DNA of 64,000 nucleotides, taken from NCBI GenBank assembly GCA_965243615.1, contig CBDEVO010000003.1, positions 3,658,001 to 3,722,000 on the forward strand, read 5' to 3'. Each line of letters starts with the position of its first letter. Within the stretch, counting starts at the first letter, position 1. The position numbers and the translations under genes were made by a program. The notes beneath the pieces were generated by a model. That model ran no database searches. It had not been told where the DNA came from and worked only from the letters and a program-made list of their open reading frames with translations. Positions 1 to 9,908 of the stretch are shown here, piece by piece. Source of the DNA: JAJEEA01 sp965243615 (GTDB lineage Bacteria; Acidobacteriota; Vicinamibacteria; Vicinamibacterales; UBA8438).

Positions 1-1912
1 GATAGAAGCCGTTGAAGCGCTGGGCGAGCCCGAAGGCGTACTTGGCGAGCACCGACAGCTCCAGCGTGCGCACCGCCTGATCGGCGATCTCGTCCAGCCG
101 CGACGCCTCGAGGACGAGATCCCACAGCTCGTCGCCGGCGGGGCCCGCCAGGGCGGCGTCATCCATCGTGCCCAGGCCCGCGACGACGTCGGCGGCCTTG
201 AGGTGGTGGCGCTCCTGGAGCTTCTGCAGGATCTTCCGGGCGCGGACGGCGGCGTACTGCAGGTACGGCCCGGTCTCGCCCTCGAAGCTGAGGGCCTCGT
301 CGATGTCGAAGGCGATGACCTTGCCGCGCGAGAACTTGATCATGAAGTAGCGGACCGCCGCGGTCGCGATGATCTCGGCCGTGTGCCGCTGCTCGCCGGC
401 GGGGAGGTCGGGGTGGCGCGCGGCGACCTCCTGCCCGGTCCGTGCCGTCACCTGATCGAGCAGGTCGTCGGCCTTCACCCCGAGCCCCTTGCGGCCGGAG
501 ACCTCGACGAACGGCTTCCCGTCGTCAGCCGCGGCCGCGTGGCCGAGGGCCTCGGCGGTGTTGCGCGAGAGGGCGACCATCTCGTACGAGAAATGGACGG
601 AGCGCTCGGCCTCGGCGGGATGGTCCAGGGCCTGCAGGGCCTGAACCAGCAGCCGTTGCAGATAGCTCTGTCGGGTGTCGATGACGTTGTAGACGGCGGC
701 GGCGCGGCCGAACCTCGGGGCGGGGGCTCCGGCGTCCGCGCCGGCGGCGCCTCCGGCGGGCGGGCGGCCTGTGCGGTCCGCCGCGGCGGTGCTCGACGTG
801 GTCCACAGGGGGCGGCCCGAGGGCCGGGCGTCGAATTGCCGGTAGTGGAAGTCGCGCCCCAGCAGGCCGAACTTCCAGAGCTGGTACGCGATGTCCTTGC
901 CGACGTAGGTCACCGTGCCGTTCGACCGCACGATGACCTTCAGCCGGGCGTCGGGGTCGGCTCCGTCGGCGTCCGCCGGCGCCTCGCCCTCGCCGGCCCC
1001 GTCGATCGGCATCACCCAGCAGCCGTCGAGCCTGCCGCCCGCCTGCAGACGCACGGCGCCCGAGGCCTTCAGGATCTCGAAGGCGCGGTCCCAGAACGCC
1101 AGCCTCAGGATGTCGCCCTCCCAGCTCAGGAGGTCGTACTCGACCCCGAGCCGCGCCATCGTCCGGAGGTGGCAGCGCACGATGCTGCCGGTCACCTCGC
1201 GGGCCATGGCCGCGGTGGGGTCGGCGTCGTGCTCGAGGTCGTGCAGGGCGTCGCGGCGGTACGACAGGCGCGCGTCGTCCTCGTCGTACCACTGCGTCAC
1301 CCGCGCATAGAGGTCCCAGCAGTAGTAGTCGAAGCGGGATTCCCCGGCGAGCCGCCGCACGTCGTCGACGTCCTTCTCCTCGAGCTCCCGCAGCCCGACC
1401 ACCACGTCGGCCACCTGCACGCCGGTGTCGTCGATGTAGTTCTGGACCTCGACGTCGGCCCCGCGGAACCGCAGCAGCCGGCACAGGGTGTCGCCGAGGG
1501 CGGCGTTGCGGAGGTGGCCGACGTGGGCCGCCTTGTTCGGGTTGATGGCGGTGTGCTCGACGATGGTCTTCTCGCGCTCCCCGGGGACGGGCGCCGTCGC
1601 GTTCCCGCCGATTCGGGCGCGCGCGAAGCGGGGCCGATCGAGGAACAGGTTGAGATAGCCGGCGCCGGTCGCCTCGAGACGTCCGAGGCCCGCCCGCCCG
1701 GCCGCCTCGGCAATCTCCGCCGCGATCAGGCGGGGCGCTTTCCGGAGGACGCGGGCGAGGTCGAACGCGACGGTGACGGCGAGGTCGCCCAGCTTCCGGT
1801 TGGGCGGGTACTCGATCACGATGGGGGGCACGGCGTCCGGGGCGAGGCCGTACAACTCGTCCAGGGCCGATGTGATGGCGCGGCGCAGGTCCGTGTGCAG
1901 TGGCAGTATCAT
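1..1912 (-). CDS. argS: Arginyl-tRNA synthetase (3' end cut by window edge)
   Basis: Class I synthetase that charges tRNA-Arg. The reading frame is open from the ATG at 1912 to the window edge (about 637 codons) and stops just after the C-terminal QRFNGFY segment, so only a few dozen residues are missing. Seen: the HIGH-type motif AAHVGHLRN near residues 129-136, the following AALGDTLCRLLRFRG, the EGETGPYLQYAAVRARKIL helix (the ArgS alpha-helix-bundle region), and VSGRKG where KMSKS lies. An Ala/Gly/Pro-rich stretch near residues 372-402 makes the protein longer than usual. It is transcribed on the same strand as mobA, about 135 bp downstream of it. The ATG is preceded by no strong Shine-Dalgarno site. 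Identity is secure. Confidence 0.95.
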   Translation of the reverse strand, partial: MILPLHTDLRRAITSALDELYGLAPDAVPPIVIEYPPNRKLGDLAVTVAFDLARVLRKAPRLIAAEIAEAAGRAGLGRLEATGAGYLNLFLDRPRFARARIGGNATAPVPGEREKTIVEHTAINPNKAAHVGHLRNAALGDTLCRLLRFRGADVEVQNYIDDTGVQVADVVVGLRELEEKDVDDVRRLAGESRFDYYCWDLYARVTQWYDEDDARLSYRRDALHDLEHDADPTAAMAREVTGSIVRCHLRTMARLGVEYDLLSWEGDILRLAFWDRAFEILKASGAVRLQAGGRLDGCWVMPIDGAGEGEAPADADGADPDARLKVIVRSNGTVTYVGKDIAYQLWKFGLLGRDFHYRQFDARPSGRPLWTTSSTAAADRTGRPPAGGAAGADAGAPAPRFGRAAAVYNVIDTRQSYLQRLLVQALQALDHPAEAERSVHFSYEMVALSRNTAEALGHAAAADDGKPFVEVSGRKGLGVKADDLLDQVTARTGQEVAARHPDLPAGEQRHTAEIIATAAVRYFMIKFSRGKVIAFDIDEALSFEGETGPYLQYAAVRARKILQKLQERHHLKAADVVAGLGTMDDAALAGPAGDELWDLVLEASRLDEIADQAVRTLELSVLAKYAFGLAQRFNGFY

Positions 1913-2048
1913 GCTCGGCTCGGTCGGGATGAGGCGCTCGGTTCAGGCGGCCGGCGGCGCGGACCGTCTCGAAGCGGGGCGGTGCGGGCCGGGGGAGCGG
2001 CGCGAGGGCGAGCGGCCGGTGGCGGCTGGAGCAGGGCGCTTCATCGGT

Positions 2049-2684
2049 TCAAGCCGGGCAGGCCAGGGGCGCGCGCGCTTCGGGGCCGGCGTCGGCGGCC
2101 GCGGTGGCCCGCTCGAGGTCTGCCCGCGTGTTCACGTTGAAGAGCAGCATGCCGTCGGGATCGAACGCGGCCACCTCGTCGGGGCCCACCTCGGTCACGC
2201 GCAGGCAGCCGGCCAGATCGACCAGACGGTGCCGTCCCCTCTCGATCCGGCCGCGGATCACGTCCGCGCAGCCGCGGTCGTAGACCGCGCACAGCGGCTG
2301 GAGGCCGGCCGCGTTCCGCGGGACCACCGCGGCGGCGTGGGGCGCCCGGGCCGCGAGGTGGCGCAGGAACGCCGCGGACAGGAACGGCAGATCGCCGGCG
2401 ATGACGAGGATCCGCGGGCCCGGCGACCGGGTCAACGCGGTGTGCAGACCCCCCAGCGGACCCGCCCCCGGCAGGCCGTCGCTGCACACCCGAAGCCCGG
2501 ACGCGCGGAAGCGGTGATGGTCGTCCGTGACCACGAGGACGTGCGGGGCGACCTGGCCGAGCACGGCAAGCTGTCGCTCGATGATGCGACGGCCCCCGAT
2601 GACGAGCTCGCTCTTGTCGAGCCCGCCCAGGCGCCGCCCCCGGCCCCCCGCGATTATCGCCGCCGCGTACACGGTGGCGGTCAC
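2049..2684 (-). CDS. mobA: Molybdenum cofactor guanylyltransferase
   Basis: Transfers GMP to molybdopterin to make the MGD cofactor in the cytoplasm. The 211-residue product has the nucleotide-binding N-terminus AAAIIAGGRGRRLGGLDKS (residues about 7-25, matching the LAGGxxxRMGxDK signature), the GPLGGLHTAL segment, GDLPFL at the metal-binding site, and a C-terminal LLFNVNTRADLE, all in the order seen in MobA. The start is a GTG with no clear ribosome site; a second GTG nine bases inside is possible. The argS gene follows on the same strand. No molybdoenzyme gene is in the window, so the client enzyme is unknown. Confidence 0.88.
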   Translation of the reverse strand: MTATVYAAAIIAGGRGRRLGGLDKSELVIGGRRIIERQLAVLGQVAPHVLVVTDDHHRFRASGLRVCSDGLPGAGPLGGLHTALTRSPGPRILVIAGDLPFLSAAFLRHLAARAPHAAAVVPRNAAGLQPLCAVYDRGCADVIRGRIERGRHRLVDLAGCLRVTEVGPDEVAAFDPDGMLLFNVNTRADLERATAAADAGPEARAPLACPA

Positions 2685-3034
2685 GACCGGTGGTTTGACG
2701 GGGCCCGGGCCCCCGGCGCATTCGGCGGTGTTTCTGTCACGGCGCCCAACTCTACCAGATATCCCCGGGCGGCGCGCGGGCCGCGCGGCGCCTCGGACCC
2801 GCCCGGCGGTGGAGCCCGGAGGGCCCGCGAAGCGGACGGGGATTCGCCTGTCCGGGGGGGATGACGCGCAGGCACGCGGGTCGCCCGGTTCGCGGAACGA
2901 CCGGTCGGGACGGCGGGCCTTGCGGGCCGCGCGGCGCCGGGGGCCTTTTGCCGGGGGCGGCTAAGCGTTAACATGAGAGACGGGGTGCGGGTCGACCGGC
3001 GGTTTCCGATCGCGCGGCCCCCCGAGGAATCGAC
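2685..3034. other. Divergent intergenic region mobA / nfeD
   Basis: About 350 bp without a gene. It must hold the start signals of mobA (leftward) and nfeD (rightward). It is extremely GC-rich with several short palindromic runs (for example around 2766-2787 and 2918-2940). A possible weak rightward promoter is TTTTGC at 2946-2951 and TAACAT at 2969-2974, about 17 bp apart; both hexamers are poor matches. I see no reading frame here that looks like protein. Confidence 0.4.
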
Positions 3035-4468
3035 ATGATCGCGCCGCGATTTCGTTTGCCGATTCGGCTGATCGCGATCGGGGCGATCCTGACCGCGGTC
3101 GACGGCCCGGTGCCGGCGGGCCAGCCCGGCACCCCCCCCGAGACGCCCGCGGCCGCGGAGAACGAGCGTCTCGAGGCGCCGGCGGGCGCCGCGGGCGAGG
3201 GCCTCGGCGCGCGGGTGGTCCACGTGGCCGAGGTCGACGCCCTCATCCACCCCGCCTCGGCCGAGTTCATCGTCCAGACCCTCGAGAATGCCGCGGCCGA
3301 GGAGGCCGACGTCGTCGTCCTCGTGCTGCGCACGCCGGGGGGGCTGGTGGACTCCACCCGCGACATCAACAGCGCGATCATCGAGTCGCCGGTGCCGGTG
3401 GTCGTGTTCGTGGGGCCGAGCGGCGCGCGGGCGGCCTCGGCGGGGTTCCTCATCACCATCGCGGCCGACGTCGCGGCCATGGCCCCCGGGACCCACGTGG
3501 GGGCGGCCCATCCGGTGGCCGGCAGCGGGCAGCCGATGGACGAGACGGTGGCCGAGAAGGCCGCCTCCGACGTCGCCGCCTACGCGCGGTCGCTGGCCGC
3601 GCAGCGCGGCCGGAACGTCGAGCTGGCCGAGGAAGCGGTGGTCGACAGCCGGTCGTTCACCGAGGAGGAGGCCCTCGCGGCGGAGCCGCCCCTGATCGAC
3701 CTCGTCGTCGACGATCTCGATGCGCTCGTCGAGGCGCTCGACGGGCGGGCGGTCACGCGGTGGGACGGGCGGGAGGAGGTCCTGCGCACGGCCGGCGCGC
3801 GGGTGGAGCCGATCGAGATGACGTGGCGGCAGCGGCTGCTGAGCGCCATCGCCCATCCGCAGATCGCCGTGCTGCTGCTGAGCCTCGGCACGCTCGGGCT
3901 GACCATCGAGCTGTGGAGCCCCGGCGCCATCCTGCCCGGGGTCGCGGGCGGGCTGTGCCTGCTGCTGGCGTTCTTCGCGCTGCAGATACTCCCGGTCAAC
4001 TACGTCGGCCTGCTCCTGCTGCTGTTCGGGCTCGTCCTGCTGATTCTCGAGATGCTGACCCCCACCTTCGGCGCCCTCGCCGCCGGGGGGCTCCTGAGCA
4101 TGGTGTTCGGGGCGGTGATGCTGATCGATTCGCCCCTGCCGGAGCTGCAGCCGGGGTGGCCGTTCGTGCTCTCGGTGATGGGGGCGCTGGCGGTCCTGGT
4201 GACCCTGCTGGGGCGCCTCGCCGTCCGCGCCCACCTCAGTGCCCCGGTGACCGGGGTCGATGGCATGGTCGGCAAGCGGGGCGAGGCGGTCGAACCGATA
4301 GAGCCGGGCGAGCTCGGCCGCGTGGCGACCCATGGCGAGACATGGTCGGCGACGGCGAGCGAGCCCATCCCGCGCGGCGCGCGCGTGCGCGTCGTCGCCA
4401 TCGACGGCATGACCCTGACGGTGTCGCCCGAGCGGCCCGCGGAACGGGTCGGGGAGAGACTGCAGTGA
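3035..4468 (+). CDS. nfeD: NfeD family membrane serine protease
   Basis: Long-form NfeD protein, 477 residues. Order seen: signal peptide (1-30), ClpP/crotonase-like protease domain (about 60-270) with the nucleophile region GARAASAGF and a downstream Lys in AEKAASDVAAYAR, then four or five membrane helices (about 275-400), then a C-terminal OB-fold NfeD domain (about 400-470, GMVGKRGEAVEPIEPGE). Family knowledge: such proteases act on the membrane protein stomatin or regulate membrane-bound SPFH partners. Here the next gene, overlapping by four bases (GTGA), is an SPFH protein, which is the classical NfeD partnership. Identity is secure; the natural substrate is not known. Confidence 0.93.
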   Translation: MIAPRFRLPIRLIAIGAILTAVDGPVPAGQPGTPPETPAAAENERLEAPAGAAGEGLGARVVHVAEVDALIHPASAEFIVQTLENAAAEEADVVVLVLRTPGGLVDSTRDINSAIIESPVPVVVFVGPSGARAASAGFLITIAADVAAMAPGTHVGAAHPVAGSGQPMDETVAEKAASDVAAYARSLAAQRGRNVELAEEAVVDSRSFTEEEALAAEPPLIDLVVDDLDALVEALDGRAVTRWDGREEVLRTAGARVEPIEMTWRQRLLSAIAHPQIAVLLLSLGTLGLTIELWSPGAILPGVAGGLCLLLAFFALQILPVNYVGLLLLLFGLVLLILEMLTPTFGALAAGGLLSMVFGAVMLIDSPLPELQPGWPFVLSVMGALAVLVTLLGRLAVRAHLSAPVTGVDGMVGKRGEAVEPIEPGELGRVATHGETWSATASEPIPRGARVRVVAIDGMTLTVSPERPAERVGERLQ

Positions 4469-5268
4469 CGACGTTGCTCAACAACCCCATGCTCATCGTG
4501 GGCCTGATGGTGGCCTTTTACCTGGCGAGCTCGATCAAGATCCTCAACGAGTACGAGCGCGGGGTGATATTCCGGCTCGGCAAGCTGCTCCCGAAGCCCA
4601 AGGGGCCGGGGGTCATCCTGGTCTTCGCCCCCATCGATCGGATTGTCCGGGTGGGGCTGCGGACCATCGTCATGGACGTCCCGCCGCAGGACATCATCAC
4701 CCGCGACAACGTGTCGGTGAAGGTGAACGCGGTCATCTACTTCCGGGTGATGGATCCGCAGAAGGCGATCGTCGAGGTCGAGAGCTTCAACTACGCGACC
4801 TCCCAGCTCGCCCAGACCACGCTGCGGAGCGTCCTCGGGCAGGTCGACCTGGACGATCTCCTTTCCGAACGGGAGCGGCTGAACCGCGACTTGCAGCACC
4901 TGCTCGACCAGCAGACCGACCCCTGGGGGATCAAGGTGTCCGCGGTCGAGGTGAAGCACGTCGACCTGCCCGACAACATGCAGCGCGCCATGGCGAAGCA
5001 GGCGGAGGCGGAGCGCGAGAAGCGGGCGAAGATCATCCACGCCGAAGGCGAGTTCAACGCGTCGGAGCGCCTGTCCCAGGCGGCCGGGGTGATCTCCACC
5101 CAGCCCCTCGCGGTGACCCTGCGGTACCTGCAGACGCTGACCGAGATCGCGACCGAGAAGAACTCCACGATCCTGTTCCCGGTCCCCGTCGAGTTCATGA
5201 ACCTGCTGCCGAAGGTCTCCACGGCCGAAAAGACCAACAGCGAAGATGGGACGGACGCCTCGGCCTGA
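4465..5268 (+). CDS. SPFH/stomatin-like membrane protein
   Basis: Slipin/stomatin-type scaffold protein, 267 residues, membrane-anchored. One N-terminal helix (about 8-24) is followed by the SPFH core with NEYERGVIFRLGK, APIDRIVRVGLRT, VPPQDIITRDNVSVKVNAV and YATSQLAQTTLRSVLGQ, all typical of the stomatin subgroup. A charged helical stretch (AMAKQAEAEREKRAKIIHAEGE) follows. The GTG start overlaps the nfeD stop, so translation is probably coupled. Proteins of this class oligomerise and organise membrane microdomains, with the NfeD protease as partner. The next gene starts inside its 3' end (23 bp overlap). Confidence 0.93.
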   Translation: MTTLLNNPMLIVGLMVAFYLASSIKILNEYERGVIFRLGKLLPKPKGPGVILVFAPIDRIVRVGLRTIVMDVPPQDIITRDNVSVKVNAVIYFRVMDPQKAIVEVESFNYATSQLAQTTLRSVLGQVDLDDLLSERERLNRDLQHLLDQQTDPWGIKVSAVEVKHVDLPDNMQRAMAKQAEAEREKRAKIIHAEGEFNASERLSQAAGVISTQPLAVTLRYLQTLTEIATEKNSTILFPVPVEFMNLLPKVSTAEKTNSEDGTDASA

Positions 5269-5857
5269 GTTGAAGGTCAGCCCCAAGCAGCTCGTTTTCC
5301 TGACGATGATCGCGATCATCGCCGCGGTCGTCGCGTTCCTGTGCGGGGTGCACGTGGGGCGGGGGCTGACGGCCTCGGCCGCGGAGGGCGTCGGGGGGAC
5401 GGCGCCGGTCCCGGCCGCCTCCGCGGGCGGTGACGGTGTGACAGGCGCGCTGATCGCGCGGCGCAACGGATCCGCGCCGCGACTCGACGGCCTGAGCTAC
5501 TTCGAGCGGCTGCGCGGCGCGGGGCCGGTGCCGGAGAAGCTGGACTTCGCCGCGGCGTCCCCGCCGGCCGCCGGCCGGGCCCCGGACCCGCCGCCCCCTC
5601 CGTTCGCCTTCACGCCCGCGGGGGCGTTCGTGGTGCAGGTGATGAGCGTCAGCGGCGCCGTCGCGGCGCGCCACGTGGAAGCGGGTCTGGAGGCGAAGGG
5701 GTATCCGGTGGTGGTCGAGCCGATGCCGGGAATCCCCGGCTCGTTGCATCGCGTCGGGGTGGGACCCTTCGCCGACCGCGTCGAGGCGGAGCGGGTCAGC
5801 CGTCGTCTCCGGACCGAGGAACGGTTCGAGCCTTGGGTCACGCAGTCTGCGCGGTAG
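5246..5857 (+). CDS. SPOR-domain membrane protein
   Basis: 203-residue bitopic protein: a short cytoplasmic N-terminus, one membrane helix (about 16-37, LVFLTMIAIIAAVVAFLCGV), a Pro/Ala-rich linker, and a C-terminal SPOR domain (about 128-200) with FVVQVMSV and the LHRVGVGPFADRVEAERVSRRL segment. SPOR domains bind denuded peptidoglycan strands, often at the division septum; that role here is inferred. The start lies inside the SPFH gene, so the three genes from nfeD are one transcript. The length is typical of FtsN/DedD-like proteins but there is no FtsN-specific motif to name it. Confidence 0.85.
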   Translation: MGRTPRPELKVSPKQLVFLTMIAIIAAVVAFLCGVHVGRGLTASAAEGVGGTAPVPAASAGGDGVTGALIARRNGSAPRLDGLSYFERLRGAGPVPEKLDFAAASPPAAGRAPDPPPPPFAFTPAGAFVVQVMSVSGAVAARHVEAGLEAKGYPVVVEPMPGIPGSLHRVGVGPFADRVEAERVSRRLRTEERFEPWVTQSAR

Positions 5858-5879
5858 GGCCGTCCCCGGAGGCGCCATC

Positions 5880-6650
5880 CTGGTCTCCACCCTGTTTCTC
5901 GCACTGCTCGCCGGTTACCTGCTGGGATCGTGCCCGACCTCGGTGCCGCTCGGCCGGTGGTTGTACGGGAGCGACATCCGCGGCCACGGCAGCGGCAATC
6001 CCGGCGCCACCAACATGCTCCGGACGTTCGGCTGGAGGCCGGCGCTGGCGGTGCTGGCGCTCGATGCCGCGAAGGGGTACGTTCCGGCCCTGCTGGTGCC
6101 CTGGCTGGCGGAGGGCGGTCCGGTGCCGGCGGCGACGCTGGGGCTCGCCACCGGCGCGGCCGCGACCCTCGGACACTGCTATCCGGTGTTCGCGGGGTTC
6201 CGCGGCGGCAAGGGGGTCGCCACCGCCGCCGGGGCGTTCCTGGCGACGCATCCGGGCGCGGTGGCGTGCGGGCTCGCGGTGTTCGCGGCGCTCCTGAAGC
6301 TGTCGCGCTACGTGTCGGCGGCCTCGATCGGCGCCGCGGCCGCGATGCCGGCGATCCTGCTGGCGTTCCGGTACCGGCCGGACCCCGCGGTGCCGGTCGC
6401 GGACGTCTATCTGGCGGCGGTGCTGGCCGGCTTCATCGCGTTCACCCACCGCTCGAACCTCACGCGGCTGCGGCAGGGCCGCGAGCCCAGGAGTCTGCGC
6501 CGTGGAACGGCGCGGGTTCCTGGAGGGTCGGTTGGGCGCCCGGCGGAGCCGACAGGCGACGATGGGCGGGCTGGGGTCGGCGCCGGCCGGGGAGAGGACG
6601 CCGGTTCGGAGGCCCGGACGGACGAGACCATCACAGGAGGACGGACGTGA
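5880..6650 (+). CDS. plsY: Glycerol-3-phosphate acyltransferase PlsY, non-AUG start
   Basis: Membrane enzyme moving acyl groups from acyl-phosphate to glycerol-3-phosphate, the first step of phospholipid synthesis. Seen: LLGSCPTSVPLG, the GSGNPGATNMLRTFGW block, and GHCYPVFAGFRGGKGVATAAG, the three PlsY motifs, between five or so hydrophobic helices. No ATG, GTG or TTG precedes motif 1 in frame; GGAGG (5868-5872) is placed for an ATC at 5877 or a CTG at 5880, and I chose CTG. The first standard start (GTG 5943) would delete motif 1. PlsY normally ends near residue 205; here the frame runs on about 55 residues through a dispersed repeat and ends in a GTGA overlap with prfB. Confidence 0.8.
   Translation: MVSTLFLALLAGYLLGSCPTSVPLGRWLYGSDIRGHGSGNPGATNMLRTFGWRPALAVLALDAAKGYVPALLVPWLAEGGPVPAATLGLATGAAATLGHCYPVFAGFRGGKGVATAAGAFLATHPGAVACGLAVFAALLKLSRYVSAASIGAAAAMPAILLAFRYRPDPAVPVADVYLAAVLAGFIAFTHRSNLTRLRQGREPRSLRRGTARVPGGSVGRPAEPTGDDGRAGVGAGRGEDAGSEARTDETITGGRT
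6490..6577. repeat. Dispersed repeat, full copy inside plsY 3' end
   Basis: Full copy of the window's repeat family. Head: GAGTCTGCGCCGT-GGA-ACGGCGC, a perfect 7-bp hairpin (6495-6511). Middle: GGGTTCCTGGAGGGTCGGTT. Tail: CGGAGCC, then GGCGACGAT-GGCGGG, then CTGGGGTC. In this copy the TAG of other copies is TGG and the local reading frame differs, so plsY is not stopped and gains a repeat-encoded tail. Confidence 0.75.
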
Positions 6651-7760
6651 CCATCGAGATCGACGAACAGCTCAGGCGCTACCAGGACCTCGTGGAGCGG
6701 TCGCTCGCCCTGCGCGGCTATCTTTGACACCCCGGGCACCGACCGGGAGCTGCGCGAGCTCGAGACGCGCGCCGCCGCCGCCGACTTCTGGAGCGATCCG
6801 GACCGGGCGCAGGACGTCCTTCGGCGCCGCCGGCGCCTGCAGGACGACCGCGACCTCGCGGAGTCGCTGCGGCGGAAGGCGGAGGACCTCGGCGTCCTCG
6901 TCGACTGGATCGGGCAGGGCGAGCCGGTGGGGGAGGACCTCGTGTCCGCCCTCGACGCGCTCGCGGTCGAGATCGAGGCCGGCGAGATCAAGAAGATGCT
7001 CGGCGGCGAGCACGACGACAAGAACGCCATCGTCACCATCCACCCCGGCGCCGGGGGCACCGAGTCGCAGGACTGGGCGGAGATGCTGGCCCGCGCCTAC
7101 CTGCGGTGGGCCGAGCGGCGCGACTTCAAGGTGGAGGTCATCGAGTGGCAGCCGGGTGACGAGGCGGGCATCAAGGCGGGCACCCTCACCATCGCCGGCG
7201 ACTACGCCTACGGGCTGATGCTGGCCGAGGCCGGGGTGCACCGCCTGGTCCGCATCTCGCCCTTCGACCAGGCGTCCCGCCGGCACACGTCGTTCGCCTC
7301 GGTGTTCGTGTGGCCGGAGCTGCCCGAGGACGTGGAGGTCGAGATCGACGAGAAGGATCTGCGCGTCGACACCTACCGGTCGAGCGGGGCCGGCGGCCAG
7401 CACGTCAACGTGACCGACTCCGCCGTCCGCATCACCCATCTGCCCTCGGGCATCGTCGTGTCCTGCCAGAACGAGCGCTCGCAGCACCGCAACCGCGACG
7501 CCGCCATGAAGGTGCTCAAGGCGCGTTTGTACGACCTGAAGCAGAAGGAGCAGCAGGACAAGCTCGAGGAGATCGGCGGCGAGAAGAAGGCCATCGGGTT
7601 CGGCAGCCAGATCCGCAGCTATGTGCTCCACCCCTATCAGATGGTGAAGGACCTGCGTACGAAGGTGGAGACCGGCGCCGTGGACCGGGTCCTCGACGGG
7701 GACTTCGATCCGTTCATCAAGGCGTACCTGATGCAGAAGGCGGGCGGCGGGAAGGGGTGA
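6647..7760 (+). CDS. prfB: Peptide chain release factor 2 (programmed +1 frameshift)
   Basis: RF2 recognises UGA and UAA stop codons and releases the finished peptide. The first 26 codons (GTG at 6647, Shine-Dalgarno AGGAGG at 6635-6640) end in LRGYL and an in-frame TGA at 6725-6727. A +1 shift at CTT-TGA continues with DTPGTDRELRE and on to 7760, giving about 370 residues. Seen in the main frame: the GGQ motif in SSGAGGQHVNVTDSAV and the RF2-type sequence IHPGAGGTESQDWAEML. The frameshift is the known autoregulatory device: low RF2 favours shifting. The E. coli-style Shine-Dalgarno just upstream of the slip site is weak here. The start overlaps the plsY stop. Confidence 0.96.
6719..6728 (+). 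promoter_or_regulatory. RF2 programmed +1 frameshift site
   Basis: TAT-CTT-TGA-C, the conserved RF2 slip site. The ribosome pauses at the UGA at 6725-6727 and slips one base forward so that GAC at 6726-6728 is decoded. Position (codons 25-27) and the flanking LRGYL/D match other bacterial prfB genes. Confidence 0.95.
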
Positions 7761-7797
7761 CGGGCCGCCCGCGTCGGTCCGGAAGCCTGGGTCGGGA

Positions 7798-7837
7798 CTT
7801 GTACCGGCTTTACATCAACAAGCTAAGATTATATAAT
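7798..7837 (+). promoter_or_regulatory. dnaK operon promoter with possible HspR operator
   Basis: An AT-rich island in GC-rich DNA. TTTACA (7809-7814) and TATAAT (7832-7837) are 17 bp apart, an almost consensus sigma-70 promoter, giving a leader of about 65 nt before dnaK. An inverted repeat CTTGT (7798-7802) / ACAAG (7818-7822) covers the -35 box. HspR sites (HAIR) are CTTGAGT-N7-ACTCAAG in other bacteria; the arm ends fit but the spacing is four bases longer, so operator function is only a suggestion. The hspR gene lies 3 kb downstream in the same cluster. No CIRCE element is present. Confidence 0.7.
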
Positions 7838-7908
7838 TTGCCAACTGTTAGTATCGTTTCCGGCGATTCGCCGGTACTGGTGCGTAAACTCTTTCAGGAC
7901 ATGGTGTT

Positions 7909-9834
<1,926 letters not shown>

Positions 9835-9842
9835 GCGCGGCC

Positions 9843-9873
9843 GGCCCCCGCGCCGCTCGAATGGGCGGGGGCC
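9843..9873 (+). promoter_or_regulatory. Strong hairpin between dnaK and dnaJ
   Basis: GGCCCCCGC (9843-9851) and GCGGGGGCC (9865-9873) form a perfect 9-bp stem with a 13-nt loop in the 74-bp gap. There is no T-run, so it is not a standard terminator. It could stabilise the dnaK message end or damp expression of dnaJ relative to dnaK. Confidence 0.55.
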
Positions 9874-9908
9874 CGCCGCCGTGGCCGGGCGCCGCTTGAG
9901 ACGGACGG

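Noticed and set aside
203..2140. 645-codon plus-strand frame
   Set aside because: Antisense to argS, whose motifs are certain.
5943..6650. GTG 5943 as the plsY start
   Set aside because: It would remove the first conserved PlsY motif and first helix.
7798..7908. CIRCE element upstream of dnaK
   Set aside because: TTAGCACTC-type arms are absent; only a CTTGT/ACAAG repeat is seen.
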